A stretch of 64,000 nt of DNA from Corylus avellana (taxonomy: Eukaryota; Streptophyta; Magnoliopsida; Fagales; Betulaceae), in the NCBI RefSeq assembly GCF_901000735.1, contig NC_081549.1, forward strand, positions 19,481,584 to 19,545,583, read 5' to 3'. The stretch's first letter is position 1. Every line of letters starts with the position of its first letter. Below, piece by piece: positions 47,800 to 59,644 of the stretch. A program made the translations under genes and the position numbers. The notes beneath the pieces were generated by a model, which saw nothing but the letters and a program-made list of their open reading frames with translations, was not told the origin of the DNA and did not search any database.

Positions 47800-48283
47800 T
47801 GTTTTGATCATGCATTTGAAGATGACTGGATTTAGCTTAATTAAGTGTTGTTAAAAAATATGTAACGACCATTGGAAAAGTGCTAGTCATAACTACGTAT
47901 CACTTCAAAAGAACTAGTCAATTTGAAGTTTTTCTAGAATTCATTATAAAACTCAATTTCACCTAGTAACAAAGCAATGTAGGATTTAACACTTATGACT
48001 ATCTTTTTTATAAACTACCAATTCTATCTGGGTTACTCATCTCTTCCTAATATAAAACTCAGGTGTTACAAAATATGTTGTAACTTTTTTAATGGATCCG
48101 ATTTAATTTTAAGTTTTTTTCATGAAAAAAAATATAGTGGAATTAAATCCCGACCGGCACCTAAACCCAGCCCAAGGTGATTAGCATTTAGCAACAGAAT
48201 ATGCAGGCGTTCCTTACTTTCTTGAACACATCTTCATCCTTCAACTCAACTGGGAATCTTTACACTGGCACTGGTAGATTCAA
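47800..48283. other. Continuation of the LecRK flank between insertions
   Basis: Matches 34420-34690 (GATGACTGGATTTAGCTTA, TCAACTCAACTGGGAATC) with a local insertion at about 47960-48180. No gene. Confidence 0.5.
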
Positions 48284-48476
48284 GTGGGAAATGGTATAGG
48301 TTTGCAAATCGTTCATATTGATGCATCCAAAATTTTTGCTTCTTACAAAAATTTGTTATTAAATATCATTCTTCATATTCTTGATATTAAAATTCAGAGA
48401 ATCATGTTGGAAGGTGATACTGTCCAAATAGTGAATGTCGTGAAGTCTACTGAACAAAATTGGAGTAGATATAGTC
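48284..48476 (+). mobile_element. Old LINE RNase H remnant, left part, interrupted by a younger LINE
   Basis: Reads MGNGIGLQIVHIDASKIFAS, then RIMLEGDTVQIVNVVKSTEQ and WSRY, recognisable as an RVT_3-type RNase H piece on the plus strand. It is split by the LINE insertion at 48494 and resumes at 54389 (to about 54600: SAPHELVKVLDKQV, WIKFGWEEITYCICDIIL-like). Confidence 0.75.
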
Positions 48477-48494
48477 TACTAGTGGAGGATACTT
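48477..48494. repeat. LINE target-site duplication, left copy
   Basis: TACTAGTGGAGGATACTT here and at 54371-54388 flank the LINE. Uninterrupted relatives occur at about 34981 and 37241 (CTAGTGGAGGATACTTGATGG). Confidence 0.9.
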
Positions 48495-48574
48495 TTTTTT
48501 TTTTTGAGAAAAATCGATCAAAGCTTTATTACTATGACTCAAGAAAATCATAGAGTTAGAGTGGACAAAACACT

Positions 48575-51500
48575 CTAAGAAAGAAGAGCCCGAAGCTCTA
48601 AGGTTACAATGTCAGAAATACAATTTGGGATTTCCTCTATCCAATTCTGCTCAATCAAGGATGACGTTGCTTCTTTTGCTAATCCATGAGCAGCTTGGTT
48701 GGCATCTTTCTTCACATGACAAATCTGCCAATTTCTAAGAAAACCCAAAACTAACTTGATGTCCTCTAGAATCTGTCCAAAAGGCCTCCAGCTAGCCTCT
48801 AAATCCCCAATAGCTTTCACTACATTTAAGGAATCCCCTTCAAGAATGATATCATGGAAGCTCATCTCATAGCAAAATTCTGCTGCCCGTAGAGCCCCCC
48901 AAGCTTCCCCAGTAGTAGGTTCTTGGAGCATCTGTACCGGTTCACATTTTGCTGCATTAACCATTCCATCGTGGTCCCTCACAATGACGCCAACCCCCAT
49001 CCTTTTATGCTTAGAATCAAAGGAGACATCCCAATTAGCTTTGAACTTTCCTTCAGGAGGTGGTACCCATCGCTCTCTGTTTTCGCAAGCCCCATCCAGA
49101 TGACTCCCTTGCTGGCCCAATGAGTCCTTGAATTGAAGTAGGAGATTCTCACCTTCTTGGACCAACTTAGTTGGATGCAAAAAATCGCCTCCATGGACCA
49201 CAGAGTTTCTTCTAGCCCATATCTTTTTTGATAAAATAGCAAAAAGGCACACCTCATCCCTGCTGTACTGGTTGACTAGAAACTCAAAAATGTCCAATAC
49301 GCAGGACCCACGATAGGAGCATTTTTGGAGCTTCCCTTGGCAGAATCCCCACACATCCGCGGCAGAGGGGCAATCCCAAAGAATGTGCACAGCTGTTTCT
49401 CTCTCCCTACCACAAAAAATGCAGATGTCTTCGTTCACTACCCCCCTCCTCAATAAATTATCCTTAGTAGGGAGTATATTTTTGCATGCCCTCCACAAGA
49501 AAACTTTTGAGGAATTTGGAATTTGCAAACTCCATAATGCTTTCCACACTTGTGAGCACCCTGATTGAGTGGAACTCATCCCAGATTGCATCATTTTTCT
49601 TTCCATCTCCAAATGGTATGCACTCCTAACTGTAAAAATCCCAATGGGAGTAGCTCACCAAATCAACTTATCCGGCCTCCCATACCTACTCATAGGGAAT
49701 TGCAGATGATCTCAGCTTCTTCATCCTAAAAAATTTCCTTGATAAGGGCCTTGTTCCAGCCACCCACCGTAGGATCAAAAAGCTCATTTACAGTAGCCTC
49801 CTCATTGAGACCCCTACAAGGTGTTTGGATGCGATAGGTGATTGGCTTTGGGATCCACCTATCCTTCCAAATGCCCACAGATTTTCCGTCACCAATGCGC
49901 CACAATACCCCATCCATAAATAGATCTCTAGCCGCCATGATGCTTCTCCACGCAAAAGAAGGCCTACTACCCAGATTGGCTTCTAAAAAAGTCCCTTGAT
50001 GATAGTATTTTCCTTTAATAATTTTTCCGACTAAACTATCCGAGGATTGGGATAACTGCCAACACTGTTTTGCCAATAGAGCCTTATTAAAAGAGATAAG
50101 ATCGCGGAAACCCATTCCGCCAAGGGATTTCGAAAGGCCCATTTTCTCCCAACTCATCCACCGGATCTTCTTGTCATTCTCCTTATGTCCCCACCAAAAC
50201 TTCTGCATCATCAAGTTGAGCTCCTTGCACAACTCCTTTGGAAGGAGAAACATGCTCATGCTATAGGTAGGGATTGCTTGGACCACCGCTTTTATGAGAA
50301 CCTCCTTTCCCGCTTGGGAGTGAAACTTGTTCTTCCAGTCAGACACCCTTCTGCGAACTCGGTCTTTAATCCCTTGGAATTCCCGAATACGAGATTTACC
50401 AACAAGCGCAGGTAGTCCCAAGTAAGTGTCAAACCTTTGAGAAACCGGTACCCCAGCCAATTGTATGATCCGCTCCTTAATTTCTGGCTCTGTGTTGCGG
50501 CTGAAAAAAAGAGATGTTTTCTCCTTATTGAGTCTTTGGCCTGACCCCCCTTCATAACAATCCAGAATTTCAGACACCTTCCGCCAATCTGCTTCTGTAG
50601 CCTTGCAAAAAAGTAAGCTGTCATCGGCAAAAAACAAATGATTCAAACGAGGGCCCCTCACTGAAGTAGGGACTCCGGTGAGAATGCCCTCCGAAGCTGC
50701 ATGATGGAGCTGGGAACTCAACACTTCGGCACTAAGGAGAAATAGGTAAGGAGATAGGGGATCCCCTTGCCTAATTCCCCTAGTCGGCCGAATATCCCCG
50801 ACAGGATTTCCATTGACAATGATGGCATAGCGAACAGAAGTGATACATGACATAATAAGATTGACCCATCGCCTATCAAATCCCATTTTTATCATAACAT
50901 TTTCAAGAAAACACCATTCGACCCTATCGTATGCCTTACTCATATCAAGCTTAATAGCCATATAGCCCACCTTCCCCCACATACGAGAGTGCATCGTGTG
51001 TAATGTTTCATAAGCGGCCAAAGTGTTATCCAAAATTAAGCGCCCTGGGATGAAGGCGCTTTGATTTGGGGATATAATTGTAGGGAGTATCAACTTTAAT
51101 CGATTTGCTAAAACCTTTGCCACAATTTTGTACAGCACATTGCAAAGACTTATGGGGCGAAAATCAGTCACCTTTGAAGGATTACTTTTTTTTGGAATCA
51201 AAACAATGTGTGTGTTATTCACTGAATCATCAAAAATTCCATAATTAAAAAACTTCAACGCAGCAGCGCATACCTCTTCCCCAACAGTCTCCCAGTTTTC
51301 CTGATAGAAGCAGGCAGGCAGGCCATCCGGCCTTGGGGATTTAAGAGGAGCCATTTGTTGCAATGCCAAGTGAACCTCCTCTGAAATGAATTCTTGCAGT
51401 AGTTTCTGGTTCATCTCTTGCGTCACTCTGCAGGAAATATGCTGCAAGCAGGTCCCCACGCCAGAGGGTGAAGATGACGAAAAAATTTTCTTGAAGTATC

Positions 51501-52699
51501 GAACAAAACCCTCCTCAATCGCATCTGGAGTCTGAAGATTGTTCCCCTCCTCATCCCAAATATTCATAATAAAATTTCCCCGTCTCCTCTGTGAAGCGCA
51601 AGCGTGGAAAAATTTTGAGTTCCTATCCCCCATCTTTAACCAGTGTTCCTTGGCCCTTTGACGCCATTTCATATCATCTTGTCTTAAAAGTTCATCAACC
51701 TCTGTCTGTAGAGTCCGAATAGCAGTCTGATTCCAGGGGCCTTCCTGTTTCTGAAGCTCTTGGATTTCGGTGGACTTATTTGAAATCAGCCCATCAATAG
51801 GGTCCCTATTAATTCTCTGCCATCGTAAAAGGCTTCTTTGGCATTGTGTGATATTTGACTTCACCCTCATCCACTTGTCTTCATGCTGACTTTTCTTCCT
51901 CCATGCTTGCTTTATTACACCCCTGATGTTGACATTTTTGTTCCAAGAAGCTTCGTACCTGAATCCCCTATTTGGCCTTCTGAAATTCTGTCCCTGAGGA
52001 TTGAAAGAGATCAGCAGAGGAGAATGATCAGAGCACCGGGCAGCCAACACCTCTACCCGGTGCACTGGAAAAAGTCTGCTCCATTCCGGATTGGCCAATG
52101 CTCTGTCCAGGCGTTCTTGGATAAAATTTTCGCCTTCCCGATAATTACACCAAGTAAACTTAGCTCCTGAAAAGCCCAAATCCTGTAAACAGCAATCATC
52201 CAAGGTGTTGTTAAAATTTGCCATTTGCCATCTTGGTTTGAGAGCCACCCCACACTTTTCTGAGTCCTCTGTGATCTCGTTATAATCCCCGACACATAGC
52301 CAAGCTAGAGGATTGAGAGTGCTTAGATGACGAAGCAAACTCCATGATTCTTTCCTTTTTCCTAGGTTCAGGATTACCGTAAAAGCCTGTTAACTTCCAC
52401 ACATGTTCATTTGAATCCAGACACACTTCAGCGTTCATATGTCTTTGGCTGTAATTTTTTATTTCCACTGACACCTCCTTATTCCAAAATAATGCCAGAC
52501 CTCCACTACGACCAATGCATTCTACCACGAACATACTGCTAAACCCTGTTTTGATACGTATAAACTCCATACGATGAGCAAGCAGTTTGGTTTCCATAAC
52601 GAAAACCAAATTGGGTCGCTTTTCCTTCACCAACCGGCAAAGGTCTCGAACTGTCCGGAGGTTCCCAAGCCCCCGGCAGTTCCAACTCAAAAGTTTCAT
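48575..52699 (-). pseudogene. LINE ORF2 (endonuclease, reverse transcriptase, RNase H), broken
   Basis: The apurinic-type endonuclease starts MKLLSWNCRGLGN (52699) with METK, the GDYNEI block and SDHSPLLISF. The reverse transcriptase follows with the catalytic FADD in NHLFFADDSLLF, plus RQGDPLSPYLF and AYDRVEW. A zinc-binding-like linker region has ICIFCGRERETAVHILWDC. The RNase H domain has NWDVSFD, ILEGDSLNVVKAIGD and DANQAAHGLA. Breaks: one extra A in an A run (T run 52356-52360 on the plus strand) shifts the frame in the endonuclease; a TAG replaces Trp at about 49726; a shift lies near 49690; a TGA replaces Trp near 49655. The ORF2 start overlaps the ORF1 stop as ATGA. Confidence 0.93.
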
Positions 52700-54222
52700 T
52701 GAGACTGGCGGGGCTGTTCCCCAGCCACCGCCTCATCCATCGCCCTTGACTCCCTTCCATCTTCATTCCACTTTCCTTTTTTCTGACTTGAAGGGCTTTC
52801 AGTGGCATTCACCAGTGATGCCGCCTTTCGCACTCCAGTAATACTGAGAATTCCCACCCCTTCCTTTTTTTCCCCAGACCCGATCCTGGCCCTCTTTTTC
52901 CAAGAGGTGACAGATTTTTTCTTCTGTTCTCGTGACTTCTCCCCTTGGACAGCTTGCACAAAATTTTCATTCACTTTACACGTGCCATGTATAGTGTTAT
53001 TCCCCTCTTTATTTCCACGTAAACCTTCTTGCATGTCCAAAGAGGGACCTGCCACCTCACGTTCCTGCATGTTAGGGGAAGCATTAAACCCCCATATAAT
53101 TTCCTCATTTACCTCCTGTGACCCACTCATGCAAGAATCTTTCAGTTTAAAACCTGCATCGCCACCTTGCCTTCTAGAGGAGACATAATTTCCAGAAACG
53201 GCTCCCACTCCTTCCTTAGCGTAATTTTCGTTTAAAGCCGTATTCTCCCCGGAAGGAAAAACCTGACTCTTAGGGATATCACCATTAAGATTGGAAGCGT
53301 AACCGACGGAAGTACCGTCCGTTTCGGTTTGAGATTCGCCTCCTGATTTTCCTCTGTTTCCCGGTCTGACCTCACGCGCCTCCCTGCCCTGGCCTTCGCT
53401 TCTCCATCGGGATGGAGATTCAGTCCCCGAGGATTCACCCCCCGTACGCCCCCAGCCCCTCTCCTGTCGACGGCTTGGTGATCCAGCTCTCAACCACGGC
53501 CCAAATTGCATTTCAGACTCGTCCCCATGCATTCTTTTTCTCGTTCCTTCCTGGCAGCCGCTACGGCCATGGGAAATAACACCACAGCTGAAGCAAAACC
53601 GAGGGATTCTTTCATACTGGAAAGCAATCCAAATTGCCTGTCCCCTTACTTTCAACGTGCGTCCCCTGGCGAGGGGTTTTGACACATTAACTTTGATTCT
53701 TACCCTCAGAAATTCGCCCCAACCCATACCATCATCGTTGGTGTCAACTTCCACCACTTCTCCAACGGTTGCTCCCAGTTTTTGACCCACAACTCTACTC
53801 ATACAGGCTAGCGGCAAGTTGTACATCCGGACCCAAAAGGCAACATTCTCAAAATCAATACTGGCCGGTGTGGAAATTCCATCGAAATCTTCAATGGCGA
53901 ATAGAATCCCATCAACAACCCAAGGCCGGCCTTCAAGCACCAAGAATTTATCCCCAGGGTTCTCAAAATCCAGAAGGAATAGATTCTCTCCCATTACTTT
54001 GAAAGATAGCTCCCCTGTTGGTCTCCATCTTCTCATCAGCATACCCTTAACAGTGCTTTTCGCTATAACTCGGTCCACAATCAACCGCCCCACCAAGCAA
54101 TTAGAGCCCCTGTTCACTCCTTCTTCCAGCACGTCTTCTTGCACCACCACATCACTTTCTTCTTCCTCCGATAAGCGTAGCCTGTTCCACATCTTTGATA
54201 ATTCCTCCGTGGTACTCCCCAT
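52696..54222 (-). CDS. LINE ORF1 gag-like nucleic-acid-binding protein
   Basis: Intact frame of 508 residues. The first 230 residues are a DUF4283-type domain (GRLIVDRVIAKSTVKGMLMR, FENVAFWVRMYNLPLACMS) followed by a CCHC zinc knuckle, CFSCGVISHGRSGC (C-x2-C-x4-H-x4-C). The C-terminal half is low complexity, rich in Gly, Ser, Arg and Glu. Such ORF1 proteins bind LINE RNA and form the retrotransposition particle. The stop TGA shares bases with the ATG of ORF2, fitting termination-reinitiation. A LINE protein, not a host gene. Confidence 0.93.
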   Translation of the reverse strand: MGSTTEELSKMWNRLRLSEEEESDVVVQEDVLEEGVNRGSNCLVGRLIVDRVIAKSTVKGMLMRRWRPTGELSFKVMGENLFLLDFENPGDKFLVLEGRPWVVDGILFAIEDFDGISTPASIDFENVAFWVRMYNLPLACMSRVVGQKLGATVGEVVEVDTNDDGMGWGEFLRVRIKVNVSKPLARGRTLKVRGQAIWIAFQYERIPRFCFSCGVISHGRSGCQEGTRKRMHGDESEMQFGPWLRAGSPSRRQERGWGRTGGESSGTESPSRWRSEGQGREAREVRPGNRGKSGGESQTETDGTSVGYASNLNGDIPKSQVFPSGENTALNENYAKEGVGAVSGNYVSSRRQGGDAGFKLKDSCMSGSQEVNEEIIWGFNASPNMQEREVAGPSLDMQEGLRGNKEGNNTIHGTCKVNENFVQAVQGEKSREQKKKSVTSWKKRARIGSGEKKEGVGILSITGVRKAASLVNATESPSSQKKGKWNEDGRESRAMDEAVAGEQPRQSQ

Positions 54223-54370
54223 ATTTCAACAGATGAATCAGAATATTGAAATTGCTGTTCGCAGATTGATGCCTTCACAATCTTCTCAGATCTGAAGATA
54301 GTTTTCACCTCCTCTAAGTTTCGACAGAAAACCTAGAGAGCGTTTTAAATTTTTCATGACAACACATATA

Positions 54371-54388
54371 TACTAGTGGAGGATACTT
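54371..54388. repeat. LINE target-site duplication, right copy
   Basis: TACTAGTGGAGGATACTT, identical to 48477-48494. Confidence 0.9.
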
Positions 54389-54770
54389 AATGGGTCTTGA
54401 AATACAATGCAAAGTTGGCAGATTTGGGATTTGCCATGCTATACGAGGAAATTCTGCTCCACATGAGTTAGTCAAAGTACTAGACAAACAAGTATGAATA
54501 AAGTTTGGCTAGGAGAGATTACTTATTGTATTTGTGACATTATTTTGATAGAGCTACAAGCTTAAAATTTAAGATTATGATTTAAAGTATAATTTCTTCA
54601 AAAGAATCAATGGTATTTTACTTTTTGGTTCGAAAAAAATAAATGACTCAAGCTCCGTTTATTTCAACGTAAAATGGTTTTCGTCGAAAAATATTTTCAG
54701 GAAAGTCATTTTCCCTGAAAATGTTTTCTGCCAAAAACATTTTTGATAATTTAAAGCTTAATATGATTTA

Positions 54771-54810
<40 letters not shown>

Positions 54811-55521
54811 TTCTATATATATATATATATATATATTTGTGGAATTCCTTTAAGATTCGTCTTTTGTTTGAGCACATTCACGAATCTATTCACCCTACAT
54901 AATTCATTTCAAAAGTTCTCTTTCCTTTTCTTTTTTTTACCAAATTTTCATTTTAAAAATTAGTTTTCAAATAATTTGTCATTGTAACCATTAATTATAT
55001 TTATTATTTTGAAAAATGTGCATTTCTCTTAAAAGAACCAATATGTTTTCTGACTTCCGACCAGTAAGAGAATTTTCCATATAATATTAATATATACGAG
55101 AGTTTATGGAGTAAAAATCAAATTCACGTGTAAAATTATTCATTAATCACTTTTTAGTGACACATTCATTGTCACATTTAATTAACTCCTTGCGCCTCTG
55201 GATTTTATGTGAAAGATTTCTCAGATACATATTCAATTAATCAATATTTTACTTTCACACCCACGCACATTGTCTTATGTATAAATTATATTGTAAATTG
55301 TTATGGTAACCAATATAATATCTTTAATCATCTACGATATGTCCATATCTGCTCAAATTTTTTTCCTGTAGTTTTGACTACATTTACTAATTGCAACAAA
55401 TCACCGTCCCAAATTTAGCTTAGATTTTATAAGGTGGATAAACAATTTATGATTAAGCAAGTAACTAACTATTAACTAATAAGATGTATGGTGTGTTATT
55501 GTTATAGATTTATGTTGTTTT
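54389..55521. other. LecRK3 cluster flank, AT-rich
   Basis: Begins with the continuation of the old RNase H remnant (to about 54600), then AT-rich sequence with an AT microsatellite at 54774-54836, and from about 55425 the duplicated AT-rich flank seen upstream of GID4 (ATAAGGTGGATAAACAATTT), here without any GID4 gene. No gene. Confidence 0.6.
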
Positions 55522-55526
55522 GTGAT

Positions 55527-56454
55527 TTTTAGTTCTATTTGTTAGGCTAAAATTCGGTGATCAAAATGGTGTTCAAAGTGCCCAAATCACATGGGCGTCC
55601 GGACGGGTTGCATAGCCATTCGGATGGACATGAGTGCCGCAAAGTGTTTCTTTAAACCGAGAGCTTCGTCTACAAGCCCGTTTGCCTGGTGTCTGGATGA
55701 GATAGATGAACAAGAAAACCCGAGAGTCTCGTCTGCACCGCCGTCTGAACGCGCCACACCAAGAGACACTACGAAGCGATGGTTGCCCTAACCCCGTTCG
55801 AACGGACATACTCCTCGTCCGAACGACAATGTACGAGAACCAGTTTTCTCATGATATTCAAGTCCTGTCCGGACGAACCCACTCACAGTCCGGACAGCCC
55901 GTAGCTTCTATGTCTGTTTTTCAATGTAATTGTGTTTTAACTAGACTAGGGGGCTTTAGGTTTTATATATAGATCTCTACAGATCTGTATATATACAAAT
56001 TTTCACCAAAGAGTTCGTGAGAGGTTGTGCTAAGAAAGAGTTTATGTTGTGAACTAAATCGTTCCTCTTAGAGTATTTGTTGTTTGCATTGTGTGCTTCA
56101 TTAATGAGAAATCTATCGGAATGGTCCAATAAATGAGAATCACGTATGAAGAAGATTGTGAGGAAGTAAACAAGTTGGAGGTTTGTCGATCTTACAGTGC
56201 CAAGGACTTGCAAAGAGTTGTAAGTATTCTCCGTGTCTATAATTTCGAAATATTTTCTTATAGTGATTTTCTGGGTTTGGCTGTACCGGAGAGGTTTTAC
56301 TTTTAGAACAATTTCTAAAAAGTTTCATCTTCGCCACCAAAATCATTGTGTCTGATTAATTTACTGTTTTGTTTATTTTGGTGATTGATTGTTTATAGAT
56401 TGCTATCTATTAATTCCACAAATTGTGTGATATATACCTGCGTAGCGTTTTTCA
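55527..56454. mobile_element. Solo-LTR-like insertion, 928 bp
   Basis: GTGAT at 55522-55526 and again at 56455-56459 flank an insert absent from the paralogous flank at about 41350 (TTTTGTGATGTTAATTTC) and 29283. The insert ends in CA, has TATA-like TTTATATATAG near 55962, and repeated GTCCGGACG/GTCCGAACG motifs common in plant LTR retrotransposon LTRs. The left end reads TTTTAG rather than TG, so the exact LTR start may be the TGTTAGGC at 55540. No internal coding region, hence a solo LTR. Confidence 0.75.
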
Positions 56455-56544
56455 GTGATGTTAATTTCAATTATCACATGCTCTTTAGATGATTCTCTTC
56501 TTTTACTTACAATTATTTAGAATCAAGGTTAATTCAATCATGAG

Positions 56545-56647
56545 GGGTGATGTTAAACATCATGCCGGGCGTGATGCGTGCCCTGCTGATGCGATAATTT
56601 AAAATAATAAAATATAATATTTTATTATTATAATTATTAAAAAACTC
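56545..56647. mobile_element. 103-bp insertion with 8-bp duplication
   Basis: ATCATGAG occurs at 56537-56544 and 56648-56655 around sequence not present in the paralogous flank at 41420. An 8-bp duplication fits hAT elements, but I see no terminal inverted repeats. Confidence 0.5.
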
Positions 56648-56938
56648 ATCATGAGTATAGAATTTGTGGGTCAAAATTGTTTTAATTTTTGGTCCGAGAG
56701 AGAGAGAGAAAAAAAAAAAAAAAAAACGGCACCTTCAATGCAATATGTAATATTATAGTATTAAATGGAAATGTAAAAGATCTGTTTTGGTTTTCTCTTC
56801 CCTTTTCAGTTCATGCGGTAAAATATATTATCTAAATCTCTAATCTCCATTCCAGGACATGAATATATTTCATGGGCTGTAATCCATTCCATGATAATGG
56901 CTTCCAATATCAATCCAAAAAGGCAAAAACTATAAGAA

Positions 56939-58924
56939 TCAGCGACCCCCCGAGAGAAGCGAATCTGCGACGGGAGACGAAGGCGTGAACGCAATGTCCG
57001 TTGGAGCCGGAGAAGACATGGTAAACGTTAAGCCGCTGGCACAAAGACTAACCGATGATAACTCTGGAAAATGAACATCCCCCTCCAAGAATTGCACAAC
57101 TTGGCGCATGCTTGGCCTGGCTGCAGGCTCTGAATTGGAGCACAGCAACCCAAGTTTCAATACCAACTCTACTTCCTCTGCTGCATAATCTGCACCCAAA
57201 TTTGGATCCCTTGCCTCAAGAATTTCGCCTCGGTTCCAGTGAGAAACCAAGCAATCCACCAAAATGATATCCTCTGTTCGCCCCCATGGCTCTACAGGTC
57301 TTCTTCCACAAGCAACCTCAAGCAAAAAGGCCCCGAAGGCAAACACATCGGTGCTTGTTGTGGCCTTGCTGCTTCGAGAAAGCTCTGGCGCAATATATCC
57401 AATGGTTCCAGCCACATGGGTCGTTTGAGGGTCACTTCCATGGTCATAAAATCTTGCAAGACCAAAGTCTCCTAATCTAGCGTTCAGTTCACCATCCAGC
57501 ATGACATTACTAGCCTTGACATCTCTGTGAACAACAACTTGGTCCCATCCTTCATGTAGATAAAACAACCCCAACGCCACACCTTTTATAATTCCAAATC
57601 TCCGGCTCCAACCCAGGGTGAGCGTAGGCTGGTGAAAGAGGTACTTGTCTAGGCTTCCATTGGGCATATAGTCGTACACCAAAAGCAGCTCTCTCTTTCT
57701 GCGTCAATACCCCAAGAGTGGTACTAAATTCCTGTGGCCGAGCCGACCCATACTCACAATTTCTGCAACAAATTCTCTCATTCCCTGTCTTGATTCATGG
57801 GAGACCCTCTTCACAGCAATTTCAATTTTGGAGGTCGGTAGTACACCTCTATACACCTTACCAAATCCACCCCTACCCAATACCTCTTTCTCCCTAAATC
57901 CTTTTGTGGCAACAAACAGATTTTTGTATTTGAATCTCTGAGGCCCACAGTCGAGCTCCCAGTCTTCCAGCAATTCTGCAAACTTCCTCTTCCTTCTTAT
58001 GACATAAATTACACTTGAAATTGCTACCGAGACTAAACTAACAACCATCACAGGCAACCCTATTGTCAAAAATTTAGATCTGGGTTTACCTCCAATTCGA
58101 GGCAGCTTGGGAAGTTGAGAGAGGTCAAGATCTGGAGCCTGGCCGTTCACCTTGAAGCTCCAACCCGTAACATAATGGGCTGTTAGGACTGAGCCGGTTG
58201 AGGAAGAGAAGCCAACATACATGTTGTCTTTAATGATTGGTGAAAGATCACGGGACAAAGACAAGAGCGGAGTTATGGGTTTTGTATTGACATTCATTGG
58301 AGCCAAAGTGACCTCGATTTTCTTATCGACACCATCATATTCCACCCAAACTCGCATTTGGCGGCCGCTGAAAAGACTCAGATACCTAAACGAACCATTG
58401 TTGTCAGCATAATATCCTGCAGGAAAAGATTTGTCGGACGTCAACCCATTTATATCAATCCCAACATGGTTATCATTGATGTCACCAAACTCGTTGGTCT
58501 GGATGGTATCGAGCTCTATGGCAACAATATTATTGGTGGCATTACCATTGTTGCTATCATTGAAAAGGCCAAGGTACTGGCTTGGCAGAGCTCCTGGTAG
58601 CGCTCTTGTGGGAGCAACCACGAAAGCAATGCCATGGCCACTCAAAGTGGGATATTCAGAAATGATAGCAAATACAAAGGTTGTAGAGAAGGAGGAAGCG
58701 GTGCCATTCAAGGATTTCTTGAAGCTGACCGGATAGGGGTAGAAAGCATGACCCTTTAGCTGTCTGGTGTCATTGGTGAGCCTCAAAAGGCCATTAGGGG
58801 TGATTTCAGCTATGCCGTCTAGGCTTAGATTTGCTGATCTAAACCCATTGAAGATGAAGCTTGTATCTTCAGAGGCTACAAAGCTCACCAGGAGAGGCAG
58901 CAGGATTGCAAGCTTGGGAAACAT
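56939..58924 (-). pseudogene. L-type lectin receptor-like kinase with one nonsense codon (LecRK3)
   Basis: The gene reads MFPKLAILLPLLVSFVASED from 58924 through lectin domain, transmembrane helix and kinase to the stop at 56939, 662 codons in one frame, interrupted only by TGA at 57704-57706. This codon is Cys (TGC) in LLGYCRRKKELL of the other three copies. Downstream motifs [11 protein letters not shown] and APE are intact. Translation would stop at residue 406, giving signal peptide, lectin, membrane helix and the kinase N-lobe without the catalytic loop. A poly(A) stretch in transcript sense (58930-58951) sits just before the start, so the upstream in-frame Met is not credible. This is the most diverged family member here. 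A sequencing error is possible but not suggested by local sequence. Confidence 0.9.
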
Positions 58925-59596
58925 GCCAATTTTTTTTTTTTTTTTTTTTTTTGCATAAATCGCTCTTCTCACTACTTCTTAGTTTCACTTTCTTTTAAGT
59001 CCAGGAAATGTGGCCTTGCTTTACATATATAGAAGAAAATAGGTCCCGTTTTGTCGACATCCCAAATTGAATGGACAAAAATTTATTACAAATGAACTTA
59101 TTGCAAATTCAAAGTGGGATATGTTCCTTAGCATGTAAAAATTACATGTTTTTTTTAATAATTATGAAACACATGTTTTATAATAGCATGTGTTTATCAC
59201 ATCTTTTTTTTTTTTAATAGTACTTCTCATATGTTTTTTTTAACGTATGTCATTTTATTAGATTAATTTGTAACGCCATTGTCAAAGTAGTAGTCATCTT
59301 AAAGTCGTGTTGAGCTAAATTAAGTCATGCATGTGTGTGGCTTGTGTTACACTTATCTATGGAGTTGACATGATTGAAGTTCAAATGATAGTAGAAGAGT
59401 CCAGGATTTTTGAATTCTATCGCCTTCAATCTCGTAGTTGAACTCTTATAAAGTCTTTATTTTATTTTATCTTATGGTTTTGTTCTTTTATCTTTTATTT
59501 ATTATTCAATACGTGGTAGTTAGTTTATATAAGGTGATATATTGTAAATTAACCAAAATGAACAATGAATAAAGTATTTTTATTTAGTTTATTTAG

Positions 59597-59644
<48 letters not shown>

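Larger units (their letters stand above)
48495..54370 (-). mobile_element. Near-full-length LINE (L1-type) retrotransposon
   Basis: A 5.9-kb element transcribed on the minus strand. Its 5' end is at about 54370, followed by ORF1 (gag-like), ORF2 (endonuclease, reverse transcriptase, zinc-finger-like linker, RNase H), and a poly(A) tail seen as a T run at 48493-48505. An 18-bp target duplication flanks it. Full length plus a clear duplication suggests a fairly recent insertion, but ORF2 has several breaks, so this copy cannot move by itself. Confidence 0.95.

Noticed and set aside
48575..49612. Independent host RNase H gene
   Set aside because: It continues the LINE ORF2 on the same strand, lies between the reverse transcriptase and the poly(A) tail, and is inside the target duplication.
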